Notes: a model not told the origin generated them from the letters alone. A DNA stretch of 64,000 nucleotides from Nocardia sp. NBC_00416 (GCF_036032445.1 NZ_CP107932.1:5954501-6018500), one strand, 5' to 3'. Shown: positions 17,628-29,700, numbered from the stretch's first letter. Numbers and translations: made by a program.

Positions 17628-20600
17628 ATGACCCGCCCGACCCGCACCCGGCCGACCCGCACCCGCGGGCCCCGGCTCACCACACTGCCGCAGCTCATGG
17701 CGACCGCGGTGGAAAGCAACCCGTCCGGTACCGCGGTCGTCCACGCGGATGCCGCCGCAACGCTCGCCACCCTGACCTACGCCGAACTCGACGCGCGCTC
17801 CAACCGGCTGGCCCGGCTGCTCATCGCCCGCGGTATCGGTCCGGAGGATCTGGTCGCCATCGGTATCCCGCGCTCGCTGGACTCGGTGGTCGCGGTGTGG
17901 GCGGTCGCGAAGACCGGCGCCGGGTACGTGCCGGTGGATCCCCGTTATCCGGCCGACCGGGTCCGGCACATGGTCACCGATTCCGGTGCGGTGTTCGGGC
18001 TGTCGGTGGCCGAGTCCGGCGACGAGCTGCCCGACCGGGTCCAGTGGCTGCGCATCGATTCCGCCGAGGCCGCGCAGCGGCTCGCCGACGAATCCGCCGA
18101 TCCGGTGACCTTCGCCGACCGGGTCCGTCCGTTGCGCGCCGAACACCCCGCATATGTCATCTACACCTCGGGTTCCACCGGCCTCCCGAAAGGCGTGGTG
18201 GTGACCCAGGCCGGGCTGGCCGGGTTCTGTGCGGAGCAGCGGGACCGCTACCGGGTGGACACCACCTCGCGGACTCTGCATTTCGCCTCGCCCTCGTTCG
18301 ACGCCTCGGTGCTGGAACTGCTGCTCGCGCTGGGCGGTGCCGCGACCATGGTGGTGGCCGCGCCCACGGTGTACGGCGGTGACGAATTGGCCGGGCTGCT
18401 GAAGCGGGAGCGGGTGACGCACGCCTTCATCACCCCGGCCGCGCTGGCTTCGCTCGACCCGGCCGGTCTGGACGAGTTCCGGGTGGTGGTGGCCGGCGGC
18501 GAGGCCTGCCCGCCGGATCTGGTGCGCCGCTGGGCGGGCCTGCTGGGCGACGGCCGCCCCCGTGAATTCTTCAACGGCTACGGCCCCACCGAGACCACCA
18601 TCATGACCAATATCAGCGATCCGCTGGTCCCCGGCGCGACGGTGACCATCGGTGCGCCGACCCGGGGGATCACCGAATACGTACTGGACGAACGGCTGGC
18701 CCAGGTGCCCACCGGGGTGACCGGGGAGCTGTACATCACCGGTGCGCAGCAGGCCCGCGGCTACCACGCGCGGCCCGGTCTCACCGCGGCGCGCTTCGTC
18801 GCGAATCCGTTCGGGGACGGCGCCGCCCGGCTCTACCGCACCGGTGACCTGGTGCGCTGGCTGTCCGACGGCACGCTGGAATACTTGGGCCGCAACGACT
18901 TCCAGGTCAAGATTCGCGGGTTCCGGATCGAGCTGGGGGAGATCGACGCGGTACTGGCCGAGCACGCGTCGGTGGATTTCGCCGTCACGGTCGGCCACGA
19001 ACTCGACAGCGGCGCGACGATTCTCGCCGCCTACGTGCATCCGGTGGCGGGCGCCCGGATCGATATCGATGAGCTGAGTGCGCTGGCGGCGAGCCGGCTG
19101 CCCGCACATATGGTTCCGGCCGGTATCACCGTGCTCGACGAGATCCCGCTGACTCCGGTCGGGAAGCTGGACCGGCGGGCGCTGCCGGCGCCGCAGCTGC
19201 GCACCAGAACTTTCCGCGCTCCGGAAACGGAACTGGAGCAGCAGGTGGCAGCGGTATTCGCGGACCTGCTGAACCCGGCCGACCCGGTCGGCGCCGATGA
19301 CGATTTCTTCGACCTCGGTGGTAATTCGCTGATCGCGACCCAGGTCGCGGGCCGGCTGGGCGCGGTCGTGGACGCCCGGGTGCCCGCTCGGGCGATCTTC
19401 GAAGCGTCGACCGTGAGCGCGCTGGCGGTACGACTCGACGAACTGCGGGGCAGCGGACGGCCGCTGCTGAGCAGGCAGACCCGGCCGGAGCGGATCCCGT
19501 TGTCCCCGGCGCAGCAGCGGATGTGGTTCCTGAACCGGTTCGATACCGAATCGGCGGCCTACAACGTGCCCGTCGCGGTCCGGCTGTCCGGGCGGCTGGA
19601 TATCTCGGCGCTGCGCGGAGCAATCGCCGACCTGGTCGAACGGCACGAAGTGCTGCGCACCGTCTACCCGGAGACCGACGCGGGCCCCGAACAGGTGGTG
19701 CTGGATCCGGCGCGGGCGATCCCGGGCCTCGCGGTGCACACCGTGACCGAGAGCGGGATTCCGGCCGCCATGCTCGACCTGATGTCCACGCTGTTCGACA
19801 TCACCACGGAGGTGCCGCTGCGGGTGGCGCTGCTGCTGGTCGAGGGCGCCGCGGACGAGTACGTGCTGGCGCTCGTGGTGCACCATATCGCCGCGGACGG
19901 TTCGTCGTTCGGGCCGTTGACCCGCGATCTGATGGTCGCCTACGCGGCCCGCAGCGGTGGCGCCGCGCCGCAGTGGGCGCCGCTGCCGGTGCAGTACGCG
20001 GATTACAGCATCTGGCAGCGCGGCCTGCTGGGGTCGGAATCGGATCCGGAGTCGCTGGGCGCGCAGCAGATCGCGTACTGGCGTTCGACGCTGGCCGGGC
20101 TGCCCGATCAGCTGGAACTGCCGCTGGACCGGCCGCGCCCGGCGGTGCAGTCCTTCGCCGGTGGACGAGTGCAGTTCCGGATCGACGCCGATCTGCACCG
20201 CGCGCTGCTCGACCTGGCCCAGGGCCCCAACGCGACACTGTTCATGGTGATGCAGTCGGCCTTCGCGGTGTTGCTGGCGCAGCTGTCGGGCACCGATGAC
20301 ATCTCGGTCGGCGTGCCGCTGGCCGGGCGCGGTGAGGCCGCCCTCGACGATCTGATCGGAATGTTCGTCAACACGCTCGTTTTCCGGACCCGGGTCGATC
20401 GCGGCGAATCCTTCCGCGATCTGCTGGCTCGCCAGAAAGAGGACGATCTCCAGGCTTTCGCGAACGCCGACGTGCCGTTCGAGCGTCTGGTCGAGATCCA
20501 GAATCCGGTGCGTTCCACCGCGCGGCATCCGCTGTTCCAGGTGTGCCTGTCGTTCCAGAACCTGGCCCCCACCACGCTGGAACTGCCCGGGCTCACCGTG

Positions 20601-23471
20601 GCCGAAGTGGACTTCGACACCGAGCGGTCGCAATTCGATCTGCATCTGACCCTCGCCGATATGTACGACGAGACCGGCGCCGCGGGTGGTCTCGCCGGTG
20701 ACCTGGCGTATGCGAAAGATCTGTTCGAGCACGCCACCGCGCAGGGTTTCGTGGACCGGTTGCTGATGCTGTTGCGCGCGGTGGCCGCCGACCCGGGCAC
20801 CCCGGTCGGGGATCTGGACATTCTCGCGGTCGCCGAACGCGAGTCGATCGTCGCGGGCCGTAACGATACGGCGCGCGCGACGGACCCGTCGGCGACTCTG
20901 GCGACGCTGCTGGCCGATGCCGTGGCGGGCCGGTCCGACGCGGTCGCGCTGATCGCCGCCGACGGCACCCGGGTCTCCTACGCCGAACTCGACGCGCGGG
21001 TGAACCGCCTGGCCCGCCATCTGATCGGGCTCGGCGTCGGTCCGGATTCCCGGGTGGTGCTGGCGCTGCGCCGTTCGGTGGATCTGGTGGTGGCCATGTA
21101 CGCGGTGACCGTCGCCGGTGGCACCTATGTGCCGATCGATCCGGATCAGCCCGCGGAACGCAACGGTTTCATCCTGTCCGCCGCGGCGCCGGTCTGCGTG
21201 CTCACCGACGGTGCTCCGGTGCCGGTCGCCGCCGGGGTGCCCGTGCTCCGGCCGGCCGAACTCGACCTCTCCGCCCTCAGCGCCGATCCGGTCGCCGACG
21301 CCGACCGGATCGCCGCGTTGCGCCCGGAGCACCTCGCGTATGTCCTGTTCACCTCCGGGTCCACCGGCCGGCCGAAGGGCGTCGCGGTTCCGCATGCGGC
21401 GGTGGTCAACCAGTTGCGTTATATGGTCGACGAATTCGGGATGAAACCCACGGACTCCGTCCTGCTCAAGACCGCCGCGACCTTCGATATGTCGGTGTGG
21501 GAGTTCTGGTCGGCCGTCGGTTGCGGCGGCGCGATGGTGATCGCCGCGCCGGACGGGCACCGGGACCCGGCGTACCTGAACGAACTCATCCGCCGCGAGT
21601 CGCCGACCACCCTGCACGTGGTGCCCTCCATGCTGGACGCCCTGCTGGCCGACGGCCTACCCGACTCGCTGCAGCGCGTTTTCGCCATCGGCGAGGCGCT
21701 GCCCGGCAGCACCGCGCAGCGGCTACTGGCCGACTGCCCGCGCACCGACCTGTTCAATATGTACGGCCCGACCGAGGCCGCGGTGTCGATCACCACACAC
21801 CGGGTCACACCTGCGGATTCGGCGTCGGTGCCGGTCGGCGTCCCGCAGTGGAACAGTCGGGTGTACGTGCTCGATGCACGGTTGCACCCGGTTCCCGACG
21901 GTGTCGCCGGTGAGCTGTACCTCGCGGGCGACCAGTTGGCGCGCGGCTATCACAGCCGCCCCGATCTCACCGCCGACCGGTTCGTGGCCGATCCGTTCCG
22001 GCCCGGCGAACGGATGTATCGGACCGGCGATCTCGCCGCCTGGCAGACCGTCCGGGACGCGCAGGGTCGCCCGAGTGCGGTACTGGACTACCGGGGGCGC
22101 ACGGACTTCCAGGTGAAACTGCGCGGATTCCGGATCGAACTCGGGGAGATCGAGGCGGCTCTGCTCGCGTTGCCCGTGGTCGACCAGGCCGTCGTGGTGG
22201 CGAGGAGTCATCCCCGGCTGGGTGATTCACTGGTCGCCTATGTGACCGGCGCCGCGGCGATCGATGTGGAGCAGGTGAGATCCGAGCTGGCACAAGCGCT
22301 TCCCTCTTATATGGTGCCCGCCGCGTTCGTGGTGCTGGATCGGCTGCCGTTGAACGTCAACGGCAAGATCGACCGGCGCGCGCTGCCGGAACCGGAGTTC
22401 ACCGCACCGGAGTTCCGGCCGCCGGTGACACCGCACGAACACGCCGTCGCGACCGCTTTCGCGGAGGTGCTCGGCACCGAGAATGTCGGACTCGACGCCG
22501 ATTTCTTCGCCCTCGGCGGTAACTCGCTGTCGGCCACCCAGGTGGTGAGTCGGCTGGCCAAACTGACCGGTACCCGGATCCAGGTCGCGGCGCTCTTCGG
22601 CAGCCCGGCCGTGCAGGGCCTGGCCCGGCACCTCGCGGCCGTCGCCGAGCGTGGCGGCGACGATCAGGGGACGCACGCGGCCACGGCGGTGATGCTCCCG
22701 ATCCGGCCGGGCAGCGGTCGCCGCCCGCTGTTCTGCTTCCATCCGATGTCCGGGATGGCCTGGGGTTTCGCGGGACTGGCCCGGTATCTCCCGGCCGAGC
22801 AGCCGATCCTGGGGCTGCAGACCCCGGCCCTGACCGAGGCGGATTACGCGCCCGGTTCCCTCGACGAACTGGCCGAGCGCTACCTGCGCGAGATCCGGGC
22901 GGTCCAGCCGGTGGGTCCGTATCGTTTCCTGGGCTGGTCACTGGGCGGCACCGTGGCCCAGGCGGTCGCGGTGCGGTTGCAGTCCGAGGGGGAGCGGATC
23001 GAACTGCTGGGTGTCATGGACGCCTATCCCGATACCGATGTGCGCCGGTTCCGTGCGGAGATCCGCGAGGCGTTCGCCGCCCTCGGAATTCCCGATGCCG
23101 CGGTACCCGACGCGGACAGCCTGTGGGCGATCGACGACGTCGTGCTGGACACCCTGCACGCGGCGATCCCGCCGCAGCTGTCCGATGTGCTGACCCGCGA
23201 CCGGTTGCGCCGCCTCATCGATACTGCCGTGCGCAGTGTCGAATTCGCCGGGGCGCACCGGCCGCCGGTGTTCCGCGGTCAACTGCAGCTGTTCCGGGCG
23301 CTGGACAATCCCGAGGCGGGATCGGCGCAGGACTGGGAGCCGTACGTATCCGGTGTGGTCGTCGACCATCCCGTTCCGGCCACCCACGACGGGATGACCA
23401 CACCCGCGGCGCTGGCGGTGATCGGTCCGTGGTTGGCCGCCCGTCTGGGTGATGCGCCCGGCGACCGCTGA
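17628..23471 (+). CDS. Non-ribosomal peptide synthetase 2: A-PCP-C-A-PCP-TE
   Basis: A 1947-aa terminal NRPS. Arg-rich N-terminus, A3 (YTSGSTGLPKG at 179, YGPTETT), PCP (GGNSL, Ser567), C (HHIAADG from H752), A4 (FTSGSTGRPKG at 1241, YGPTEAA), PCP (GGNSL, Ser1633) and a type I thioesterase (about 1690-1945) with GWSLGG nucleophile Ser1771 and a C-terminal THDGM histidine, H1920. All key catalytic residues are present. Specificity residues read D-A-L-F-V-G-G-I-M for A3 and D-M-W-H-F-I-M-V-S for A4; neither matches a code I know with confidence. The protein opens with A rather than C, so its first module must use the C domain at the end of NRPS 1. The TE should release a tetrapeptide as acid or macrocycle. 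The gap to NRPS 1 is 217 bases; GAGGCAGGT precedes the ATG. Confidence 0.95.
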   Translation: MTRPTRTRPTRTRGPRLTTLPQLMATAVESNPSGTAVVHADAAATLATLTYAELDARSNRLARLLIARGIGPEDLVAIGIPRSLDSVVAVWAVAKTGAGYVPVDPRYPADRVRHMVTDSGAVFGLSVAESGDELPDRVQWLRIDSAEAAQRLADESADPVTFADRVRPLRAEHPAYVIYTSGSTGLPKGVVVTQAGLAGFCAEQRDRYRVDTTSRTLHFASPSFDASVLELLLALGGAATMVVAAPTVYGGDELAGLLKRERVTHAFITPAALASLDPAGLDEFRVVVAGGEACPPDLVRRWAGLLGDGRPREFFNGYGPTETTIMTNISDPLVPGATVTIGAPTRGITEYVLDERLAQVPTGVTGELYITGAQQARGYHARPGLTAARFVANPFGDGAARLYRTGDLVRWLSDGTLEYLGRNDFQVKIRGFRIELGEIDAVLAEHASVDFAVTVGHELDSGATILAAYVHPVAGARIDIDELSALAASRLPAHMVPAGITVLDEIPLTPVGKLDRRALPAPQLRTRTFRAPETELEQQVAAVFADLLNPADPVGADDDFFDLGGNSLIATQVAGRLGAVVDARVPARAIFEASTVSALAVRLDELRGSGRPLLSRQTRPERIPLSPAQQRMWFLNRFDTESAAYNVPVAVRLSGRLDISALRGAIADLVERHEVLRTVYPETDAGPEQVVLDPARAIPGLAVHTVTESGIPAAMLDLMSTLFDITTEVPLRVALLLVEGAADEYVLALVVHHIAADGSSFGPLTRDLMVAYAARSGGAAPQWAPLPVQYADYSIWQRGLLGSESDPESLGAQQIAYWRSTLAGLPDQLELPLDRPRPAVQSFAGGRVQFRIDADLHRALLDLAQGPNATLFMVMQSAFAVLLAQLSGTDDISVGVPLAGRGEAALDDLIGMFVNTLVFRTRVDRGESFRDLLARQKEDDLQAFANADVPFERLVEIQNPVRSTARHPLFQVCLSFQNLAPTTLELPGLTVAEVDFDTERSQFDLHLTLADMYDETGAAGGLAGDLAYAKDLFEHATAQGFVDRLLMLLRAVAADPGTPVGDLDILAVAERESIVAGRNDTARATDPSATLATLLADAVAGRSDAVALIAADGTRVSYAELDARVNRLARHLIGLGVGPDSRVVLALRRSVDLVVAMYAVTVAGGTYVPIDPDQPAERNGFILSAAAPVCVLTDGAPVPVAAGVPVLRPAELDLSALSADPVADADRIAALRPEHLAYVLFTSGSTGRPKGVAVPHAAVVNQLRYMVDEFGMKPTDSVLLKTAATFDMSVWEFWSAVGCGGAMVIAAPDGHRDPAYLNELIRRESPTTLHVVPSMLDALLADGLPDSLQRVFAIGEALPGSTAQRLLADCPRTDLFNMYGPTEAAVSITTHRVTPADSASVPVGVPQWNSRVYVLDARLHPVPDGVAGELYLAGDQLARGYHSRPDLTADRFVADPFRPGERMYRTGDLAAWQTVRDAQGRPSAVLDYRGRTDFQVKLRGFRIELGEIEAALLALPVVDQAVVVARSHPRLGDSLVAYVTGAAAIDVEQVRSELAQALPSYMVPAAFVVLDRLPLNVNGKIDRRALPEPEFTAPEFRPPVTPHEHAVATAFAEVLGTENVGLDADFFALGGNSLSATQVVSRLAKLTGTRIQVAALFGSPAVQGLARHLAAVAERGGDDQGTHAATAVMLPIRPGSGRRPLFCFHPMSGMAWGFAGLARYLPAEQPILGLQTPALTEADYAPGSLDELAERYLREIRAVQPVGPYRFLGWSLGGTVAQAVAVRLQSEGERIELLGVMDAYPDTDVRRFRAEIREAFAALGIPDAAVPDADSLWAIDDVVLDTLHAAIPPQLSDVLTRDRLRRLIDTAVRSVEFAGAHRPPVFRGQLQLFRALDNPEAGSAQDWEPYVSGVVVDHPVPATHDGMTTPAALAVIGPWLAARLGDAPGDR

Positions 23472-23657
23472 ACCCGGCCGAACCGGGCGATTCGCCGCGG
23501 CGGGCGACCGATCTCGCGCAGTGGATGGTCGAACGGCGGTCAGTAGCGGTAACCTGCCGGGTGCCATACCGGGTACCGGCGCATTGTGGCAGGCTGCTGT
23601 CCAAGCTGGGCCACGGTAGGGCGCAGCGGTGAAGTGCGATAGGCAGGCGAGGCGGAC

Positions 23658-23712
23658 AGATGGATGCGGTAGTCGGTCAGCGGTGTGACCACCTCCGGAG
23701 GGCGAAGGCGGT
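23658..23712 (+). repeat. Leader repeat, copy 2 (upstream of NRPS-like gene 3)
   Basis: Gap-free counterpart of the 55 bases upstream of NRPS 2 (17573-17627), about 42 of 55 identical, ending at the ATG. It supports origin of the third gene's 5' part by duplication of the NRPS 2 start. Confidence 0.75.
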
Positions 23713-26700
23713 ATGACGCGGCCAGTCCGGACCCGGCCCCACCGAACCCGGCGGCCCCGCGTGACAACCCTTCCGCAGCTGATCGCGAACGCTGTCGAGA
23801 CCAACCCCGACGGTGCGGCGCTCGTCCTCGCCGACGGCACCGGTCCGCTGGAACAGGTCAGCTACGCCGATCTGGACGCCTGGTCCAGCCGGTTGGCCCG
23901 ATCGCTCATGGCGCGCGGTATCGGTCCGGAGGACCTGGTGGCCGTGGCCATCCCGCGTTCGCTGGACGCGGTGCTGGCGGTGTGGGCGGTCGCCAAGACC
24001 GGCGCCGGTTTCGTACCGATCGATCCCGCCTACCCGCCGAGCTGGGTCGCGCATCTGCTGGTCGACGTCGGCGCGGTCTACGGTCTGGCGGTGTCCTGGG
24101 TCCGCAACGAACTCCCGGACGAGATCGAATGGCTGCAGGTCGATACGGTCGGTGCCGCCCGTGCGCTGGAACAGTTCTCCTCCGACCCCGTCACCTATGC
24201 CGATCGGATCCGTCCGCTGCGGGCCGAACATCCCGCCTATGTCAGCTACGTCAGCGATGGCGAGACCTCCCCGGACGGGGTGGTGGTGACCCAGGCCGGT
24301 CTGTCCGGTCTGTGCTCCGAACAGCAGGGCCGCTACCGGGTCGAACCCGAGGACCGCACGCTGAACTTCGCGCCGCTCCCCTCGGATTCGGCCGTACTGG
24401 AACTGCTGCTCGCGCTCGGCGGCGCCGCGACCATGGTGGTGGTGTCCCCGCTGGTGTCCACGGCGGACGAACTGACCGAACTGCTGCGCCGCACCGGCGT
24501 CACCCACGCCTACCTGACCTCGGACGCGTTGCAGGTGATCGATCCGGCGGGGCTCGACGAGCTGGGTGTCGTGGTCACCGGCCGCCGGCCGTGCCCGCCC
24601 GAACTGGTATCGCGCTGGGCGATTCCCGTTGCGGGCGGCCCGACCAGGGTCCTCTATCAGGGTTACGGGCCGGCCGAGGCCACGACCATGACCAGTATCA
24701 GTACCGCGCTGTCGCCCGGCCGCCCGCCGACCATCGGTGCGCCGATCCGCGGGGTGACGGCCTACATCCTGGACGAACAGCTCGGGCAGGTGCCCGACGG
24801 CGCGGTGGGCGAGCTGTACATCGGCGGGGCGCAACTGGCCCGCGGCTACCATCGCCGCCCCGGCCGGACGGCGCAACTGCTGGTCGCCGACCCGTACGCC
24901 GACGACGGCGCCCGGCTCTATCGCACCGGTGATCTGGTGCGCCGGACCGCCGACGGTGAGATGGAATACGTGGGCCGAGTCGAGCTGCCCCCGGCGCAGC
25001 CGGCCGAAACCGCCTTCAGCGCCGCGAGCGCACTCGTCGATCAGCCGGAGTCCGCCGTGGAGCCGACGGATCGGCCCGCCACCCCGCCGATCGATTTCGA
25101 GCAGAGTCTGCCGATCCGCGAAACCCCGGCTTCGTACGAGGTGCCGGGTCTGCGTGCCGCCGAACCGGAGTCGCCGGTCCGCGACCATGCCTTCTCCGGA
25201 TATGGCTACGGTCTGTCCCATCAGGATGCCGGTCGCCCGGATCCCGCACCCGAGGTTCCCGCGCGCTCCGGCCCCGGAACCGACAGCAGGCTCGCCTCCG
25301 AGCAGCGTGATATGGATCTACCCGGTCGCGGCTATCTGGACATGCCCGACCGCCAGCAACCCCTCGGCAGGCGCGGCTCCCGGTCCGCGGAATCACTGGA
25401 TCCACCGGTGCCCGCCGCGGAGTCCACGTGGTCCGACGATCCGGCCGCCGACTCGTGGCTGAGCAGCGGATATCAGCTGCCGTCCCCGGGCGACGCACAG
25501 ACCGTCCGCGGCGGCTCGTTCCCGACCGCCGGTGACGCGCTGTCGTTCTACGAGAACCCGCCGGAGAGCCCGGGCGAGCCCGCCGCGGCGGCGAATCGCG
25601 CGCCGAGCGCGGCCGCCGCGATTCCGGAGCCGGCCCGAACCCCGGATTTCCCGTTCGGCGCGCGGGATACGAACGCCCCGAGTCCGCTGTGGCCGAGCGC
25701 CACCGGCGCTTCGCTCGGCTCCGGTGCCCGGTCCCCGGCGCCGGAATCGATCCCGGCGCGGAACGAGAGTCCGGTCGCGGTGCCCCGGCCCGAGCTCATC
25801 CCGCTCTCGCCGGGTCAGGTGCGGTTGTGGGAGCGCAACCAGTTCACACCCGAAGAGTCCACCGACACCGTCATCGCCGCGATGACCCTGGCCGGCACCT
25901 TGGACGCGACTGCCATGCAGGCCGCCGTCGCCGATGTGGTCGACCGGCACGAGACCTTGCGCACCGTCTATCCGGAAGTCGGTGGCACGCCGCATCAGGT
26001 GGTCCTGCCGCGGGAACGCGCGGTACCGGAAGTGGCGGCCGAACCGCTCGCCCCCGCCTTGCTGGCGGACTGGCTCGAGGCGCTGTCGCGGACCGATTTC
26101 GACGCCGCCGACCCGGATCAGGTGCCGGTGCGGTTCGCGCTGGCCGAACTGAGCCCGCGCGAACACGTGGTCGCGGTGGTCGTGCACCGTATTCTCGCCG
26201 ACGAGGTCTCGGTCGGACTGTTGCTGCGGGATCTGCTGCGCGCGTTCCTGGGGCGGCGCAACCGGTCGCGGCCGCTGTGGCAGCCGCTGTCGGTGCAGTA
26301 CCTCGACTATTTCCTGAGCCGGCAGGCCGAACTCGGCGATATCACCGATCCGGGCTCGCTCGCCGCGGCGCGGCTGACATTCTGGCGGGAATACCTGGCC
26401 GGACTGCCGCCGCGGCTGGAGATCCCGGCCGCCGGCGCGCGTCCCGGGACCGCGAGCTACGGCGTGCACGGTTTCGAGATGAGCACCCGGACCCATCGGC
26501 GGATCGCCGATATCGCACGCCGCGGCGAGGTCTCCGAATTCATCGTGGTCCGTGCGGCGTTCGCGGTGCTGCTGGCCCGCTCGGCCGCGGTCACCGATAT
26601 CGTGCTCGGCAGCTCGGTCCGCGGACACGACGAGCACGAACTGGACGACGCGATCGGGCCCTACGCCAACACCGTCGTCCTGCGCACCCGTATCGATCCA

Positions 26701-29700
26701 GCGGAGTCCTTCCTCGACCTGGTCGCCCGGGTCGCGGAATCCGATCGCGCGGCGTTCTCCCACGCCGATCTGCCCTTCGAAATCCTGGACGCGACACTGG
26801 GCGCCGGGCAGCCGCTGTTCGATATGGCGATCTCGCTGCGGCACAACGATGTGCCGCGACTGGAGATGCCGAGCCTGTCGACCGAGCCGATCGATATCGC
26901 GAACTCGTCGTCGGAGTGCCGGTTGCGGCTGGTCATCGACCCGCATCGCGCACCCGACGGGTCGCCGGACGGGATCGCGGCCGCGTTCCACTACGCCGCC
27001 GATCGGTTCGACGCCGCCACCGTCGCCGAGTTCGCGGGCCGGTTGCAGCGGGTGCTCACCGTCGCGGGTGGTGATCCGGACGGTCCCATCGGAGATATCG
27101 ACCTGCTGTCGCGGGCCGATCTCGACCGATTGCTGGTGGTCTGGAACGACACCAGGTACCCGGTGGCGCCCGACCTGCTGCTCGACGGTTACCGCCGTAC
27201 GGTCACCACCCGCCCCGATACGGTGGCGGTGGCCGACGCGGAATCCGAGCTGACCTATCAGGAATTCGACGACCGGGTCAACCGGTTGGCGCGACAGTTG
27301 ATCGAGTCCGGGGTCGGAGCGGAAACGCGGGTGGGCGTGGCGATCCGGAACTCTCCGGACCTGCTGGTGGCGATCTATGCGGTGCTGACCGCCGGCGGGG
27401 CCTGCCTGCCGCTGGACCCGGACGATCCGGCCGGATGGAATTCGCAGGTCATCGATATCGCCGGACCGGCCTGCGTGCTGGTGGCCCCGGCGGACGAATC
27501 GCGACTGGCCGCGGCCCTGAAAACGATCGGAGCGCAGACCGCGATACCGCTTCTCGTGGTCGGCGGCGCGGATCTCACCGGGTACTCCGCCGAGCCCGTG
27601 CGCCCGGAGGAACTGATCCGGCCGGTGCGGCCGGGCAATGCGGCCTATCTGCTCTGCGCATCGGTCTCGCCGAACGGGCCGGAACTGGCCGTGCTCTCGC
27701 ACAGCGCGATCAACAACCAGGTCACGCTGATGCTCGCCCAATATCCGATGGGCTTCACGGACGTCTATCTCCAGCAGAACCCCGCGACCTGCGACACCTC
27801 GCTGTGGGGTTGTTTCCTGCCGCTGCGCGCGGGCGCCGAGCTGGCCCTGGCTCCGGCCGGGGCCGACGATCCGGAACGGATCGCCGAGGCGATCGCCGCG
27901 CGCGCGGTGACGGTCACCGATTTCGGACCGGACGAACTCGCCACGTTCACCGAACGGGCCGATCCGGGCCGGGTGCGCAGCCTGCGCGAGGTGTTCGTGA
28001 CCGGGGGACCGTTGGCGCCGGAGACGGCCGCGGCGGTCCGGGAGCGGTGCGGCGCGCGGGCGCAGAACCTGTACGGGACCTGCGAAACCACCGTCTCGGC
28101 GACCTCTTGGCCGGCCGCGGGTTCGGCGGAACGGTCGGTGCCGATCGGACTGCCGCAGTGGAACACCCGGGTGTATGTACTGGATTCGCGGCTGCGGCCG
28201 GTACCGCCGGGGGTGCCCGGCGAGCTGTACCTGGCCGGTGACCAGCTGGCCCGCGGATACACCCGCCGGCCGGGCGCGACCGCGGACCGATTCGTGGCCA
28301 ACCCGTTCGGATACGGCCAGCGGATGTACCGCACCGGGGACATGGTGCGGTGGCGTGACGCCACCGTCAGCACGCCGCAGCGGTTGGACTATCTGGGCCG
28401 CACCGACGAACAGTTCGGATTCCGGGGTCACCGGATCCGGCCCGCCGCGATCGCGGCGGCATTGCGCGCCCTGCCCGGTATCGCCGAGGCCGCGGTACTC
28501 ACCCGTGCCACCGGACCGGCGGTGTCCTCCGCGGCGCGGCCCGGCGCGCGTCTGGTCGCGTATGTGGTGCCCGAGCAGGCCGGGGAAGAGCCGGACCCCG
28601 CCCGGTTCCGCGCCGCGCTGGCGCAGTCGCTACCGGTGCGGCTGGTGCCGTCGGCGTTCCAGGTGGTCGAGCGGATCCCGCTGACCGGCACCGGCGAACC
28701 CGACCGCGCACTGCTACCGGACCCCGACGGCGTCGCGCCCCTTCCGCCGGATCCGGGGCCGTGGTCCGCGGCGGCGCTCGCTGCGAGCGGCCACCCCGTC
28801 GATGACCCGGACACCGCCCGGTCCGTGGCCGATCCTTCCTCGGACGGTGTTCCCACCGCTGCGGCGGTGGATCCGATCGTGGTTCCCGGCGCGCCGGAGA
28901 CCACCGGCGAACTTCCGGCGACACCCACCGCCGCCCGACTGCTGGACAATCCGGTCCCCGGCGTCGAGGTACGGTCGGTCGTCCTCGATCTGCCCGCCGA
29001 CCGGCCGCTGAGCCGAACCGAGGCCGCGGTGCGGTCTGTGATGGCCCGGCATCCGATGCTGTCCGCCCGGCTCGAATCCGGCGACGGGACGCCCACGCTG
29101 TGGATTCCGCCGCGGGAACAGCGCGGGGAGCGCCAGTACTGGTGGCTCGGGCCCGAATCCGGTGAGAACACGGTCGCCACCGACGACGTGGTGCAGGCGG
29201 CGGCCGACGCCCTCGACCCGGTGACCGGCCGCAATATCCATTTCGTCGTCACCGGAACCGAACCGGACCGCCGACTCGTGGTGGTGGCCAACGGGCTCGC
29301 CGTCGACGACCGCTCCTGGCGGATCGTCCTGGACGAACTGCTCGCCGGATGGGCCGCCGCCGATCCGGCCGCGGCCGCGCCGGAGAGCAAACTGCCGCAA
29401 TTGGTGCGTGCGCTGGACGCGCGCGCCCGATCCATCGAACTGCTGGACGAGTCCGGGTGGTGGCGGCGCAACCTGGCCGGTGCGCAGCTCGTGGCCCCGC
29501 TCGATTCGGCCGATCTCCGGGCCCGGCGCCGGGTCTCGCTGGCCATCACCGCCGAGGGCACCGCCGCCGTGACCGCCGCGGCCGACGCTTACCGGGCCAC
29601 CGTGCCCGAGGTGCTGCTGACCGCTGTCGCCATCGCGCTGCGCACCGGGGGACAGGGCACGGTGGCCCGGGCGATCGGGTCGCTGGTGCGCTGCGACGCC

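Noticed and set aside
7814..17770. A 3318-codon open frame on the minus strand across NRPS 1
   Set aside because: It mirrors the GC-rich codon bias of the sense gene, gives an Arg/Gly/His-rich protein with no domain, and the plus strand has clear NRPS motifs throughout. Similar minus-strand frames over 17319-21617, 25393-28431 and 30619-32868 were rejected for the same reason.
9000..22400. Assigning substrates to A1, A3 and A4 from specificity residues
   Set aside because: The codes DVLIVISIL, DALFVGGIM and DMWHFIMVS are not ones I can match reliably; only the Thr code of A2 is secure.
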